From the NCBI RefSeq assembly GCF_037975245.1, contig NC_092564.1, positions 3,375,984 to 3,439,983 on the forward strand: a DNA stretch of 64,000 nt. The letters run 5' to 3'. The stretch is from Apostichopus japonicus. Taxonomy: Eukaryota > Echinodermata > Holothuroidea > Aspidochirotida > Stichopodidae. The notes under the pieces were generated by a model. The model saw only the letters and a program-made list of their open reading frames with translations. It did not search any database and was not told where the DNA came from. Positions 14,101 to 26,700 of the stretch are shown here, in pieces. Numbering within the stretch: the first letter of the stretch is position 1; the number at the start of each line of letters is the position of its first letter. Made by a program: the position numbers and the translations under genes.

Positions 14101-15989
14101 ATCAGTATTATATTGCCCACAAATGTCACACTGTATTTGATACTTTAACAAGCAGTTTACTGCTATGCATGTTCCCCAGCATACTGAGACACTCGTCGTA
14201 CACCTTGATTTATTGGAATTTACTTTGAAGGGTCATTAGACAAGACAGGTCACGACAACCATGTTTGGACATTTTCTAACAACTTTTAGCTAACTGGTGT
14301 TTATTTATCGTGTCACAACGATTGTTAAAATGGTAATTGGACTCTCTTTTGTCGTCTCTTTGATCTACTAACTTGTGTCGTGTTCGCTCGACGATATCAG
14401 ACTACGAACCTTCATGTATATAGCTGTCGTAAAGCACTGTGTCTCCTAGTACAGAAAAATCCCTTGGGCTTAACACGTGGGAACGCTAGCGATCCCATGG
14501 GACGTCGAATGTAACAAAATAATGTTCAATGGAAACCATAGTTAATAATGATGACCTTTCCTTTAAACAAGATGACAAGACAACTGTATGAATGCATTAA
14601 CATTGACCTTACACAGGGTTTGGAGATTGGAGGTGGACATTATGGGGGGGGGGGGGTGGAGGAGGAATCAGACCAATGTCCAGTATAAAGTTTTGACCAT
14701 GGAAGCAATAATTGGAGGAACCACCATCCTGCGGCCTCCATCTCCCACCTGGACACCCCGGTACAGATGTTAGTTAATTTTATCATGTAAATACTTAATT
14801 CATAACAAGTCAGTGCTTTGAATGTTTGTATTGTAGTCTTTGATCACCATAGAAATGTACTTTGCTTGCACGAGCAGATGAAACATGTCATAACTTTGTG
14901 TAATATTCCAATAATTTCAACCCAAAATTTCATGTTATGTATCTAGCGTTACTTACAAATATATGGCCACCTACTTTTAGAAACTTGTATCTTTTGTTTA
15001 ACATTTGAATGATGTTTTCATAGTTGTTATGTACACCGCATTAAGGCTGTACATTACAGTTCAAATATTAATAGAGGTTGGCAGGCTTAATTGATTCATT
15101 GTCTATAATCTCTTCTCTGTTTATTCGTTACTCAAGTTCTGTTACTTCTAACGGACACACTATATCAACTCGTTAATGTAGATTTATCATTTGTATCGTT
15201 GGAATTTTTTGTGAGAATATTTTAAGGTGAATTAGGCTTGTAAATTTAACGAAACAATTGCAAAGACTGCAGTTAACATTGGTATCCACTGGAAAGGAAA
15301 TATTTGTCCTTATAAATATAAACTGTATATATTTCATCTTAGCAGATATGTAATCTTTTATAGCCTCCCATCAGGTCTAGGTATTTTGTTTCCCCTTCTT
15401 TGTCTTGCCTCTGTTGCTCTGAATATATATATTTTTTGATGAGATCTCGTTAAAATGTGATCGTAATTTCAAACATTTAAACTCACCTGTCTTTACACAG
15501 CTATCTGCCTCTCACTCTCACAAAAGTTATGAACAGATTCAACACACAACATAAGCTTTTTTGCAGGTTTGAAGAACAGTATTAAAATGAAAAAGAAGCT
15601 TAGTATGAAAAATTGTTGGAAAACGTTGTCTTTGACACTTTGTGGCATCTTTCCTTTTCTTCAAGTAGAAATCTCAGATCATACTTCAGGTTATTTCTTT
15701 CTGTTTAGCTTCTTAGTAGTGTGGAGCTGTGGCAATTGGTCTTGCAGAACAGTTTCTTTGATTCTCATGATTGGACCAAAGTTGTTGTTTTGTTTTTTTT
15801 GCCCAAAGTTGTTGCTGTTTGTTCCTTCTTTAAACACCAAATTGTTGGTCTGAAACCATAAATTGTGTAATAGGCCTGCAATGTCCAAAGCATACCTACT
15901 GTACTTAAGTTTGACATTCAAAGCTGTGGGTTTACTTGATGATAATGAGTTTAGTTTTACCTGCAGATATGTGATACTATAGGTATTTG
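8143..15989. other. Long non-coding stretch, no gene seen
   Basis: Read on both strands, this shows no convincing exon, tRNA or transposon boundary. Visible low-complexity content is an ATTCTTAT run near 8432-8455, a C-rich run near 10176-10197, an A-rich run at 13232-13260 and a G run near 14643-14657. A frame at 15569-15853 has a hydrophobic stretch, but no domain and no supporting splice context. Confidence 0.45.
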
Positions 15990-16243
15990 TGTGTATGTAT
16001 ATATGTATTTTAGATCCTCCTGCAAGTAAGAACTCGCGAAGAAGCCATCATTGGCTTATCAAAGCTGCAAGCTGACTGAAGTCAGTCTCTTAGATTCATA
16101 TTTAACGTCCATGATTATGAATTGTCAATTGTCAACAACTCTGTAACTGGACGACACACATTAATCTTGGAGTGACTCGAACTCAGGACCTTATGATTGA
16201 AAGGCACCGGCATTAACCACTGAACTAACAGTCTAACACTCCA
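15990..16243 (-). mobile_element. tRNA-derived SINE, full-length-like copy
   Basis: Read on the minus strand, the head (about 16240 down to 16165) has a pol III A-box-like word TTAGTTCAGTGG and, about 30 nt on, a B-box-like word GAGTTCGAGTC. A non-tRNA body follows. The 3' part carries a hairpin-like word GACTGACTTCAGTCAG and ends in GCAGGAGGATC, then a TATG/TACA simple tail (15990-16010). A second, 5'-truncated copy of the same 3' part lies near 42 kb on the other strand, confirming a dispersed family. Function is parasitic; the copy probably lies in an intron. Confidence 0.8.
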
Positions 16244-19200
16244 CAAAGTTAAGTTTAAAGTTTGTAATTTTTGAGAAAGTTGTAGGCAGTTCGTCTGGAC
16301 TGTGGTGTAGTATGATCACGGTTGTCAGGATGTCTATACTGTAGGATGGTTTGTAAAATGTTAATGGATTACTTTATTGTTAAGAACATGACGTTTGGAG
16401 CATGTTCTTCTACATGAACCAGCTCATTAAGATCTTCCACTTGATCCAGATAAGAACTCTTGAAGTAGTAGTGACAGAAATTTTAAACAGGAAAGAATTG
16501 TTTATATACTCAGGCAGACTTTTAGTCTTCTCAACAGCCCATCTATCACAATTTAACAGCACTTGTAAGCTGAAGGGAAATTGTCGGTAGGGAGCGGTTT
16601 GTTGATATAAAGAAAATTGTGGAAATTTCTCTGTTCAAAGTAGAGAAAGTTTTCATTACTATACACGTTCACTAAAATGAGTAATAAACTTAAGAGAGTA
16701 ACAGAGAAAGAAAGAGATGGAAATGTTGGATGTCCTGTAAGATCTCCCCGGTGAAGGGGGATGAGATGGGGGTAGGAGATGGGGGAGAGGGGGAGGGGAG
16801 ATAGGAACAGTGAGAGGACATATGCCAAACTTATTAAGGAATATTTACAACAGGATGGTGCCAACATAAGAGGTCAGAGGTCAGTTCTGATGTGAAGGGA
16901 TACATGCGATAGGAACTTGATTCCTAATAAATGATTGGGAGGGAGAGGGGGAGGGAGAGGGGGAGGGAGGGGAGGGGAGGGGGAGGGGAGGGGAATGGAG
17001 GTGAAGGGAGGGGGAATTCTTAGGAGGAGTATAACAACAAGGCTATTCAGCTATTCAGCTCTAGGTATATTACTATGACAACGAGTCACCGACTGCATCA
17101 GTGTATGGAATGTGTTGTAATGGTGATCATATAAGTAAAGTCATTTCAAAAAGAAAGTTCGAGACATTGAAATGTTTTCTTCAATCGTCTGATGTTGCCT
17201 AATTCTTTAATTGTCCTGGTTCAATGGTGATGACTCATTTTATTCTTCTACCGAAAACAAGAATTACGGTATCAAATTAAGCCGATGCTCCCCTATTTTA
17301 TATGTTCCTATTTCTGTCGTTTATTGTCATATACATAGGTTTTTTTAGGAGTGTGACCACCTCGGGGATTAAAGCTGCACGATGGCTGTGCATATATATA
17401 TATAGTTCAGAATATTTATATTCCCCATTTTGGTTTAAAAATTAGAATTTGATAGCCTGGGCAGGTTTGAAGCTCTTTCATCCGTTAAGTCTTTGATGAC
17501 CCATGGTAGAATAATGAAGAGAAAAAGACTACCATGATTGATAAGTTTTATTCTCTAAGCCCTGCGTGCTGAGAAACAATAACATTGCTTAAAACCATCT
17601 GAGTTTAAGTTAGCCATGACCAAGTAATAACAAGGCTCATTACTGTCTGTGCTAATCACCCTAACTTTAACTTTGACAGTTCTAAACAAGAGACAAATAC
17701 TGTTCAAGGAAATCATCATTTATTTTGATCAAAAACTAACCTCTTAGCCTCAGGATTATCATTTTCTGGTTGTGAGGATACAGATAGGCAGATCGGCTAA
17801 GATGGGAGGAAAATCTCAAGATAGGGGAAAACAATGGGATGATGATCAGGGAACAAATTTGTGGAGGTTAAAGATCCGAGTCAAGTCGTGTTTTTCAGCA
17901 GCTTTGTGATGAGTCATCAGGAAATTCCTCCTGGCTAGGGAAGTCGGAAAAGTTAGTACTTGAGATCATGGAAATTGCTATTTAGATTTCAGACAGATAA
18001 TATAAAAAATAAAAAAAATTCTAGCGTAAAATGGCCGTCAATTTAACAACCAGATGGAGTCCTTTCACGTTGCATAATTACAAACTGAAAAAGAGAAGAA
18101 AGAATTAAGTAACGCAAGAAGAAAAAATTTCCCTCAAATTCCAGATGGAAAAAGGAGACATGAAAAGAAAAAGAAAAAAAAACAAGGTGCTTTCTGAAGA
18201 ACAGGAGCTCTGTTCCTCAATTATTTTGAAATAATAGAGGTGAACTAGAAGAGAGGGATGCTTTTGGATTATTAAAAAAATTCAACAATTTCAAAAGATG
18301 CCATGACAACAGGTACACTACATTTCCTTTCCCACAATGCACAGCTGTTTAAACAATACAAAAGGAACAATAGTCTGACAATGACAATGAATATATGGAC
18401 CAAAGGGGATAGTCAAAATTAAAATACAAATTACAAAACAAAGGAGATGGTACTAAAATCCTATTTTGTTCTTTGTCATGATTTACTCTGCTATTCATTA
18501 ACCTGTCTCCAGCTGTGTCTGCCATCTCACTCTGTCTTTCTTACATTTAACAGCACTGGTGAGGTTTTAAATTTACGTCAGATTCTTCAAGCTATTTTCA
18601 CAAGTCCATACAATTTTGTTAATCTGCTCTTGATCTCTATAGAATGCCGTCCATTTAACCGAAGAATTGAGTAGGAAACAGTGGAAAGATTGAAAGAATT
18701 TGACTCCTCCACTTTAAGCCCTCTCATATCCCCCAATCCCACAACCCTATAATCCCACCCACCTTCCATGTCCATCTCCAAAGCTTATCTTTTTCATAAT
18801 TATATTACTCACAAATTATCATTTATAATTATCATTTGGCATATATAGGAAAAGGAAATTGAAAGTCTTGGGCTATATAGACATGACGAGGTGAGGTAGG
18901 TACAAATTTAGCTGTACTAGAAGCTGCAGCACAGTTTATCGTGGTGCGGGTTTTCTGCTGCAAATAAGAAAGATGAAAAGGCACTGATTGGTTGAATGGG
19001 GAGAACGAGGATCGAATGTACAGTAGAAGTCTCAGACATTTGGACATGCATGCCCGTTACAGTTTCAGTTTAGTTTCAAATAACTCTAATACCCTCCGAG
19101 GTAATTTACATAATTAATTAAGTCACAGTTTGTCCTGATGCTTAGAGATATCAAGAACCTTGCAAATGTTTAAAAACTAAATCAAATTAACTTAGCCTGA

Positions 19201-21957
19201 GGGACAGAAAGAGGCCTGGATCTTCTGCAGATGGAATTGGCTGTACTCATGTGTGCATCGGATAAATATTTAAATTGTCATGAATTTGTCTCTATATATA
19301 TAGGACAAAATTTGTATAGGTTGGTATTGTACATGAAAAATGTTTTCTTTTGTAGCATTTATAACATGACTGTAATTACCTTCAATGTTTCTTGTGAGTA
19401 TTAATTAATTAGTTACCTCAAAATTAATTTAGTTACCTCGTTAAACTTCTGTCCATTAGAGGCTGTGTCTAGATACCATAAGGGAATTAAGTGTACATAT
19501 TATCATTCCTATCATATATCATAGTGTAATGGTAACATGTAATTATTTCAGGGTTTCAAATTTGGTCCCTTTTGACTGACAGGGCTAATTTATAATCACT
19601 GTGCTACATTTCACTATGAGGTTACAGGGAATATTTTATTGCTCAAATTTTGAATAGCAGTTTTGAAGTATCAGAATTTTGTCTCTTATCAAAATGTAGT
19701 GGGAATCCTATTAAAACATGATGCTTATAAGATGTGACGTGTGACTTAACTAAACCTTAATAGGCCTAAATAAGTTCAGTCAATTTATATCTCTTGTCGG
19801 CCACAATGAACATAAACAATTTTCCATCAACTTATGCAACATTCTAAGCAAGGTTTCTGACATAATTAGTCAATTGCCTTTGTAAGATGTTTTAGCTAAT
19901 AGGGTAAAGTACATCATATACCATTGTTCTCAAATAAGTGGAATCTGAATGCCTGTGAATCCATGTTTCTTTGCAATCTGCAAGGTGTTCTAAGAACAGA
20001 ACAATGGCAGTTTCGGACATTACAAGCAACTGTTGACGAAAAGTATGACACAAAATTGGAATTTTTTTTTTACTGTCAATGGGAAAGTAGCGTGCAGTGA
20101 CGATGTATAGAATACGACATGCATTTTGTGAAAATATTTTAGAACCATTTATAGTAGGCAGCTTTTCGATAGACAAACTATGACTCAAACTAATGTTTTA
20201 TGGGTAATACGTTAATTTGAAGGACTTCTACACTATGGATTCCACAGATAATGATCATGACTTTCTACAGTATATTCACTGGCTGACATTGCACCCTTGG
20301 ATATCAATCTCAATAAAATCATGTTATATATTCCACTATTGTCTTGCAAATCCCTTCCATTACCCCTACTTAAGCTATCATTTGTGCCCCTTCTCTATCT
20401 CATTACAATTTTATGGTGATGTATATAGTTTGACTTTTTCTTCTCATATTTACTTCAAATATAAAAGGTTACCAATTTTATCTGTTCTTTAAGTTTTTCA
20501 TGTTGAGCCCCTTTTCCATACATTAAGAATTTATTTGTCCAACCCCTTTGCAATGATTACAGGTTAAAATCAAATCCCAGGAGATATAAACACTCAACCT
20601 TTTTTAAGTTTTACCATCAATTTTTCACAGTTTAATGCAAGATTTGGGCTCCTGTGAGGCCTGATTATTTTGAATTTTTTTTGTTTAACGAAGAAACATC
20701 CAGACAGATAAATTTTCTCTTTCTCAATGTTTTTTTAAATCTTATTTTACATTTTCATTGAGACCATATCTAGGTTTTTTTTTTAAAACGGTATCAACTG
20801 CTATTTCGAGAAGTGTAAAACCCCTTCCCTAAAATATTTAAATATCTAAGCAGAGGAAAAACTGATTATACCCACTTATTGCCCAAGCAAGTATCGCAAT
20901 GAATTTAAGGACCTGTAAGGACCTTTTTTTCTTTCTTTCTTTTCCATGACTATCCTTTTCGCACTTAAATGAACATTGTGCCTCTCTTTGCATTAAAGAT
21001 GGATGCATGGTTGCATGATTCCAAAGAATTAATGTTTTTTTTTTCTAAGTTGTAGAATCCCTGGGGTCCAACTTGCCTCTTTCCTTTTACACATTCTTGT
21101 GAGCATTACAAGGTTAAGCCTTTCTTTGAAATGTCTAGTTCAAGGTGGTATTTTCATATGTTTTAGAGGACCCAAGAGAGATCAGTAAATAAACTGTCCA
21201 ACTTTACAAGTTTAACCTTGAGTACATATCAGATGTATTCCATTCCAGAGAGGAACACGATTATGACCGGGCAATTAGTTCAAAGTTAAATGCTGGACAG
21301 TAGGAAGCCATGCATTATAAAAAGTAATGCTCAAAGTTGCATTTTTGCAACAGAATTCAGTGTAAATTTATTTGACTTACTTCATTTCTCGCTTACCTGT
21401 TTCCTAAACATCTGCACTCTGATTTACCTAAAAAGTAGCCTTTATTGAAACAACTGGTAACTTCTTACAGTTTCTCTAGTGACCCTCAATGGGTCTGTAG
21501 CACCCCTAATATTTCCCAATAGTAGTGTCTATAGTTTTGTCCCCCTTTATAATATACCCTTCCCCTTCACTTTTATTTTTCCATTTTCTTCTTATATCTA
21601 TTTGTGGTATTTTCTGGTAACACTCATTCCTGCCAGAAGGACCATTAAGCCCCTGACATGTGTGGTCTGGCTTCACACTAAGGTTACTCCAAGGTTACGC
21701 TAAGGCTAGTGATCATTTATCTGTCAGTCCCTACATTAAAAGACTAGGCCTTGCCTTATTTCTCCCTTAAGTGTAGTAAGTATGTTCACACTCTCTGGAA
21801 TCTCTGGTGGAGTAAGTTAAAGATGTGGGAAGACAGTTTGTCTACTTCCTAGAGTATTGGTAGCCAGTCTAAGTAAAATCTTGTCTGGTAGGGTGGGATA
21901 ACAACCTTCCCTTTGTTCAAAGAATGGCTTAAAACAGCTAAGTTTGCAAGCGACTCT
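16244..21957. other. Non-coding stretch with G-rich tracts, no gene seen
   Basis: No exon, RNA gene or bounded transposon was recognised. The only strong local feature is the purine-rich region around 16.75-17.02 kb, listed separately. Other content is A-rich stretches near 18000-18190, homopolymer T runs near 20050 and 20780, and T-rich DNA from 20.3 to 21.6 kb. Confidence 0.45.
16745..17015 (+). repeat. Purine-rich (GGGA/GGGGA)n tracts, G-quadruplex potential
   Basis: Two purine-only blocks, about 16753-16800 and 16937-17013, consist of GGGAGGGAGAGGGGG-like words with many closely spaced runs of three to five G. Such strands meet the usual pattern for intramolecular G-quadruplexes, and the polypurine/polypyrimidine character also allows triplex formation. 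Frames crossing them are low complexity and are not genes. Confidence 0.75.
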
Positions 21958-22050
21958 ACCATTCACCAAGACACTCCAAGCTGCCATGCACCTGGCTGTA
22001 CCAAACTGTTCCAGTTTCATTAGAAATTAATTTCATTAATTTCTACACAG
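21958..22050. repeat. 93-bp direct repeat, copy 1
   Basis: The 93 bases from ACCATTCACCAAG to TTTCTACACAG recur without a difference at 23650-23742. The copy contains a perfect inverted repeat: arms AGAAATTAAT (22022-22031) and ATTAATTTCT (22035-22044) around a 3-nt loop. On the minus strand it opens a 67-codon frame (22020 down to 21817), starting in the repeat and running into the left flank, with no recognised domain. Copy 1 ends CAG followed by GTAAGA, a good splice-donor consensus; copy 2 ends with the same CAG without it. Confidence 0.9.
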
Positions 22051-23649
22051 GTAAGAGTTCATCTTTTGACTTTGCCCCAGACCCCTCAGTAGCTTGTTCA
22101 TTTTCATTGTGCATACATAGTGTATTTTACTTGCAAATGTATTCATGTTAGTTCTGTGCTGGCAATGTGCACACAGAATATTTAGCATCCCTCATTAAGT
22201 GTAATTGTGTTGCATTTACTATTTACTACATTTATCCTGTGATGGCTACATGCACACAGACTATGTATTTATTATGTTGTTCCTGTGATGGCTACATGCA
22301 CACAGACTTTAATTATTAATTATACGTTTTGTACCTGTAATGGCTATAGAGAGTCTACAGGTGAAACCATTATATTGTTACTGTTGTTTTATAGTATGTT
22401 ATACGGTTGATTATGGCACTTATAATGCCCTCAACCTTTGCCATCTTGTGTATTGTTATGATCTAACCTGCATTGAGTTAATGTAAGAGTATTGAAAGTA
22501 CTTAGGTTATTTGTTCTAGCGAGAATCCACATTTGGTATATTTATTTAGTTATTATGTACTCTTGCGATACGTCTAGCATTACCCGTTACTGTGATGTAC
22601 TCATATTCGTATCTAGTTGTACTTAAGTTTCCGCTATTCGAGCTATGTTTAGATCCTATGATGCAATGTTACACTTTTACTAGTTGCCATGGTGATAGGA
22701 ATAGTTGAACTTCTGTTAACCGTTATATTGAATCAATCGTTGTATCAATATGTTAGTAGGCATATTGACTATTTTCGTGAACCGAGACATTATTGTTGTT
22801 GTTTATCAGAGATTAGAGTATTAGCATGTATTTAGCCCTGTGAGTCACCCTTCACTGGTACAGACTCCATCTGACCAGATATTTACAGCAGATAAGCTAG
22901 GTGACATAGTCTCCGTTTTATAGCCTGCTCCTAGTCCCAGGGGACGCTTAGGCACCTGCAGCCTAACACAAGGTGTCAGTTGCCATGGCAACCTGTGGTC
23001 TAAGTTAGTAGAGGTGCATGGGTTGAAGTACATAGTTAGTATACTACTGTTGTTGCTATTATTACTAGCTGAGGGATTTCCCCAGTAGTACATTATTTTA
23101 TACTTGTAGACTTCACGTAAGTCATAGAGGTTGTACTGATTTTGGAGTTAATCACTCACCTCTATTTGGATATTGTTCATGGTGGAATTAGAGCAACCAG
23201 CTTCTAGTTATATATTTGTTAACCTACGACATTCCTAGATTTTACTGCTATGCCAAATAGGGATAGACAGTTTCACTTACTTATGGAGCACTGTGTTATG
23301 GTTGTATGAGTAACATAGGCAAGTAGTTGTATGTTTAACAACCAGTTGTGTATTAGTGTCTATGTCTCGAAGGTTCATTTTATTTTAATACTTACGGTTT
23401 ACTTGTTGTCATGCCGACCAGGCATGATGAGTGCACCGTATATTTCACTCTTTATTAGGTGATCAGGTTGACATTTGCTTATACTATTTCATTATTGTTG
23501 TGTCACCCTTACTGATTATCTTTGTTGTATATTATCGCATATTTTCATACTTATTTTAATTGCTTAGTAATTGCTTGTTTACTGTGGGAGATTGTTCATC
23601 CCCTTGCCCTTTGTTTGGTTTATTTTTATTGTGTTGGCAATGCATGGTG
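22051..23649. other. T-rich block between identical 93-bp repeats
   Basis: No conserved coding frame is seen. The block has a marked T over A bias on the + strand and little low-complexity DNA, unlike its AT-rich surroundings. It contains two copies of CCTGTGATGGCTACATGCAC (near 22236 and 22282), with a weaker relative near 22160. The bias and the flanking direct repeats suggest part of a retroelement, such as a long terminal repeat or internal remnant, but no reverse transcriptase, primer-binding site or target duplication could be shown. Confidence 0.4.
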
Positions 23650-23742
23650 ACCATTCACCAAGACACTCCAAGCTGCCATGCACCTGGCTGTACCAAACTG
23701 TTCCAGTTTCATTAGAAATTAATTTCATTAATTTCTACACAG
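23650..23742. repeat. 93-bp direct repeat, copy 2
   Basis: Identical to 21958-22050 over all 93 bases, including the inverted repeat with AGAAATTAAT arms. Exact identity at 1.7 kb distance implies recent duplication, recent element insertion or gene conversion. The sequence outside the repeat differs on both sides. Confidence 0.9.
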
Positions 23743-26700
23743 CTTTTATACATGTAGAACTTTGATGTAGTTTCACCTATTCGAGAGACCGTAATTATAG
23801 ATGTCCTTATAGACGGCTATCTTAGACGCCGGAACCCCCACTCCTGGTCCGGGTAACCAAGGACGCATGATGCACCCCCACTAATAGACGTTATTCGTGG
23901 ACTAAGGGACCAACCGTTGCACTATAATATACTAGACGAGATTGAGGGGCCAACCATTATGCAGTAATACATACTAGACGAGATGAGCGACTCCCGAGTT
24001 ATTAGTTTAGTAGGCCATTAGAGTGTTAGGCCATGATGAATGTCATGTTTTAATTATGTTTAACTTACTTGTATTTTATATATTTTCATTTTGCATATCG
24101 TAATTTCTCTTTTATCGTACGGTGAATAGATCATATTTACCTTGCGGATTACGATAGAATATTGCGTTTGTCCTCATTTTAATATACCGTGTCATAATAT
24201 CTTCTCAAAGGCAGGCGACTCATCACAGATTTGAATCCCGCTTCCCTTGATCTAATGTATCTCGTGGTTGCGTAACCAGCACATATTTAGTCTAAAAGCT
24301 AAGTGCTACAGGTCACTGGTTAGGTCGTAGGTTCCTCCTTCCAAATCTACAACATTGAATGCACATGTATACAAACAAATGTATATTTCTGCATTGGAAT
24401 TTAATGCACAAGAATCAACATTCATCATACAAGTGTTTCCTATACATGAGAGCCTCTGTTGTCGAAAGAACTGATTTGTCTCATCTATTACAAGCACTGC
24501 ATAAGAATCCTTCAAATTTTCTGTTTTTTTCACACGTTTTATATTTCAATCTGTCATGCCCCTTGCTCTGTTACATACTGTACTGTATAGTGCATGTAGG
24601 CCTGTTGCCTGGAATCCCAATACTTCTATCATTAGGCTATCCTAGTGTTGATGACAGTATGTCCTTTTGCTGGTTAATTTTCATAAGGCTTGCAAAATTA
24701 TATTAATTAGACGATTTTGTGACTTCTTAGCAGGATTTACAAGTTTTACTTCACTTAACTTTTATCAATTCTAGTTTTGTGGGAGATTGACCCAGAGCGC
24801 GAGTTCAAAATAACAAGTGTGAAAGCTCCATCTGTGGATCACAGATGACGACAGACTTGTCTTGTCATGTCATGTGACTTGCTGTGTGCCGCTGTATCTG
24901 GTACGAGGGTGCACGCAACCGTTCTATGGTTTCGCCATCCAAGAGCAATTAATCCACGGTTTTCCCATCTGAAATGACTTTCTAAATTGAAAAGATTCCA
25001 AATTTGAGTTTAAATGGAAGACACCTGACGTGAAAGTTGAAATCCATAAGATTAAACCCTTAAAGAAACATTCCAGAGGTTTGGCATATATCTTAATGAT
25101 GAATATATATCTTGGAAACCAGAATAGCTAGGAAACATGACTTGAGTTCATTTGTTCATTTTGTTTGTTTGTGGAAGTCCTGCATGTGGCAGTTGTCAAG
25201 ATTTAATTTCTACCTAATGTCATCTTTTAAGTCCATTACATTGGTCATGCAAGTGATGAGAACATTAATGATATGTTAAACTGCATGCTATTAGCAAAGC
25301 AAAACATATTAGACAAATAAATTCCTGAATTTCTCAGAAGAACAATTAATATACAATGATTCGAATAGTTTGTCATACTTCAGTTTGGTTTATGCAGTAT
25401 ATTCTATTTTGAATAATTAACATATTATTGTTGAACACAACAGACTGAACATCCATGCCTCTTGCTATTATTTTGAAACTTGAAGCAATGATATTACTAA
25501 TTAAGTGCATGGGAGCACAAAGTCCACATTTTTAGTTGTTTTACAGTATTTACATTCCATCTGATCAGCTGGAAAATCACCAATTACCTAATTGTTGTTT
25601 ACATAGAATATGCCACCTCTAAATCAATTTCATATTGCATGAGTAAGGTATAAAGTGATTCTCTATTAAAAGAATTATATAATATTTATCTAGGAGCACA
25701 CATTTTCTGATTCATTAAATAATAACATTTGTATTCGATGCCTGGTGACAAATTGTCTAGTGTGCATGGCAAATAGCATATACTGGAACTTTTGCTCAAT
25801 TGTAACAATTTAAATTTTTTCTCCAAATGTAACTCTGGAAAATGTCCCTCTTTGAGAAAGATGCTGTCGTAATTCATAAAGGGAAGAAAATATTGCAATT
25901 ACTACCAGAACAGCATGTTAAACCATTTCTGCTGTTCTCAGATGACGCGCTTTGGTTACTTTTCCTTTGCTCGGCTAATTTAGGATTCGGTTGATTAAAA
26001 AGTATTCCGCATCCCGAGGGACGGGGAGTAATATTGCCTAAAACGGTTCTCGTTTGACGGACCAGGTCATGTGTCATCGGGAGATTTGGAAAATGCTCAA
26101 TTTGACTCTTTGTTTTTGGCCAAAACCAACAATTATGAGATATGGCAATTCATAATCATCAAGAGACTGAGTAACCCATCGGAGGTTCCATGCGGTAATT
26201 GGAAGTGAAAGGGTCATTGATACGGCAGCCGCAACCTTGTCGTATGCGTTTGGAAACTCGTAGCGATCCAATCAATGTACTTGTTCGCTTGTCACCGTCG
26301 GAGAGAGCTGCAGAATTATTGGTCGCAGGGCCCCCCGGTTTGGTCGACTAAAACCTCTCGGGAGTCTATAGCTATGGAACCTGTTTGTTTCAGTGTGAGT
26401 TCCTTTCCCCCCCAATTAGAACCCCTTGCTGCTGTAATTTGATCTGGATGGACAAAGATTGATTGATAGAAGGAATTAAGCGTTTCACAGATGACGGAAT
26501 TTATGTTCTCAAATATGTGTAATACACGTATCATGTAATTATGTGCTTTCCCTGCCACGTACACAGTCATTGGAACCCCCGACCTCGCCATTATGAACGA
26601 AATATACAGTGGAGCAATGGTAGATCGACGGCTCCTTGATCAAGTCGAAGAAGGATTCTGTTGATTGGATGAAGGTTTTGCCATTTAATGGTACACTGTG

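Noticed and set aside
15569-15853. Candidate signal-peptide exon for the THSD7-like gene
   Set aside because: It has a hydrophobic stretch, but no phase-1 donor at a suitable place, no TSP1 start, and the hydrophobic residues extend too irregularly.
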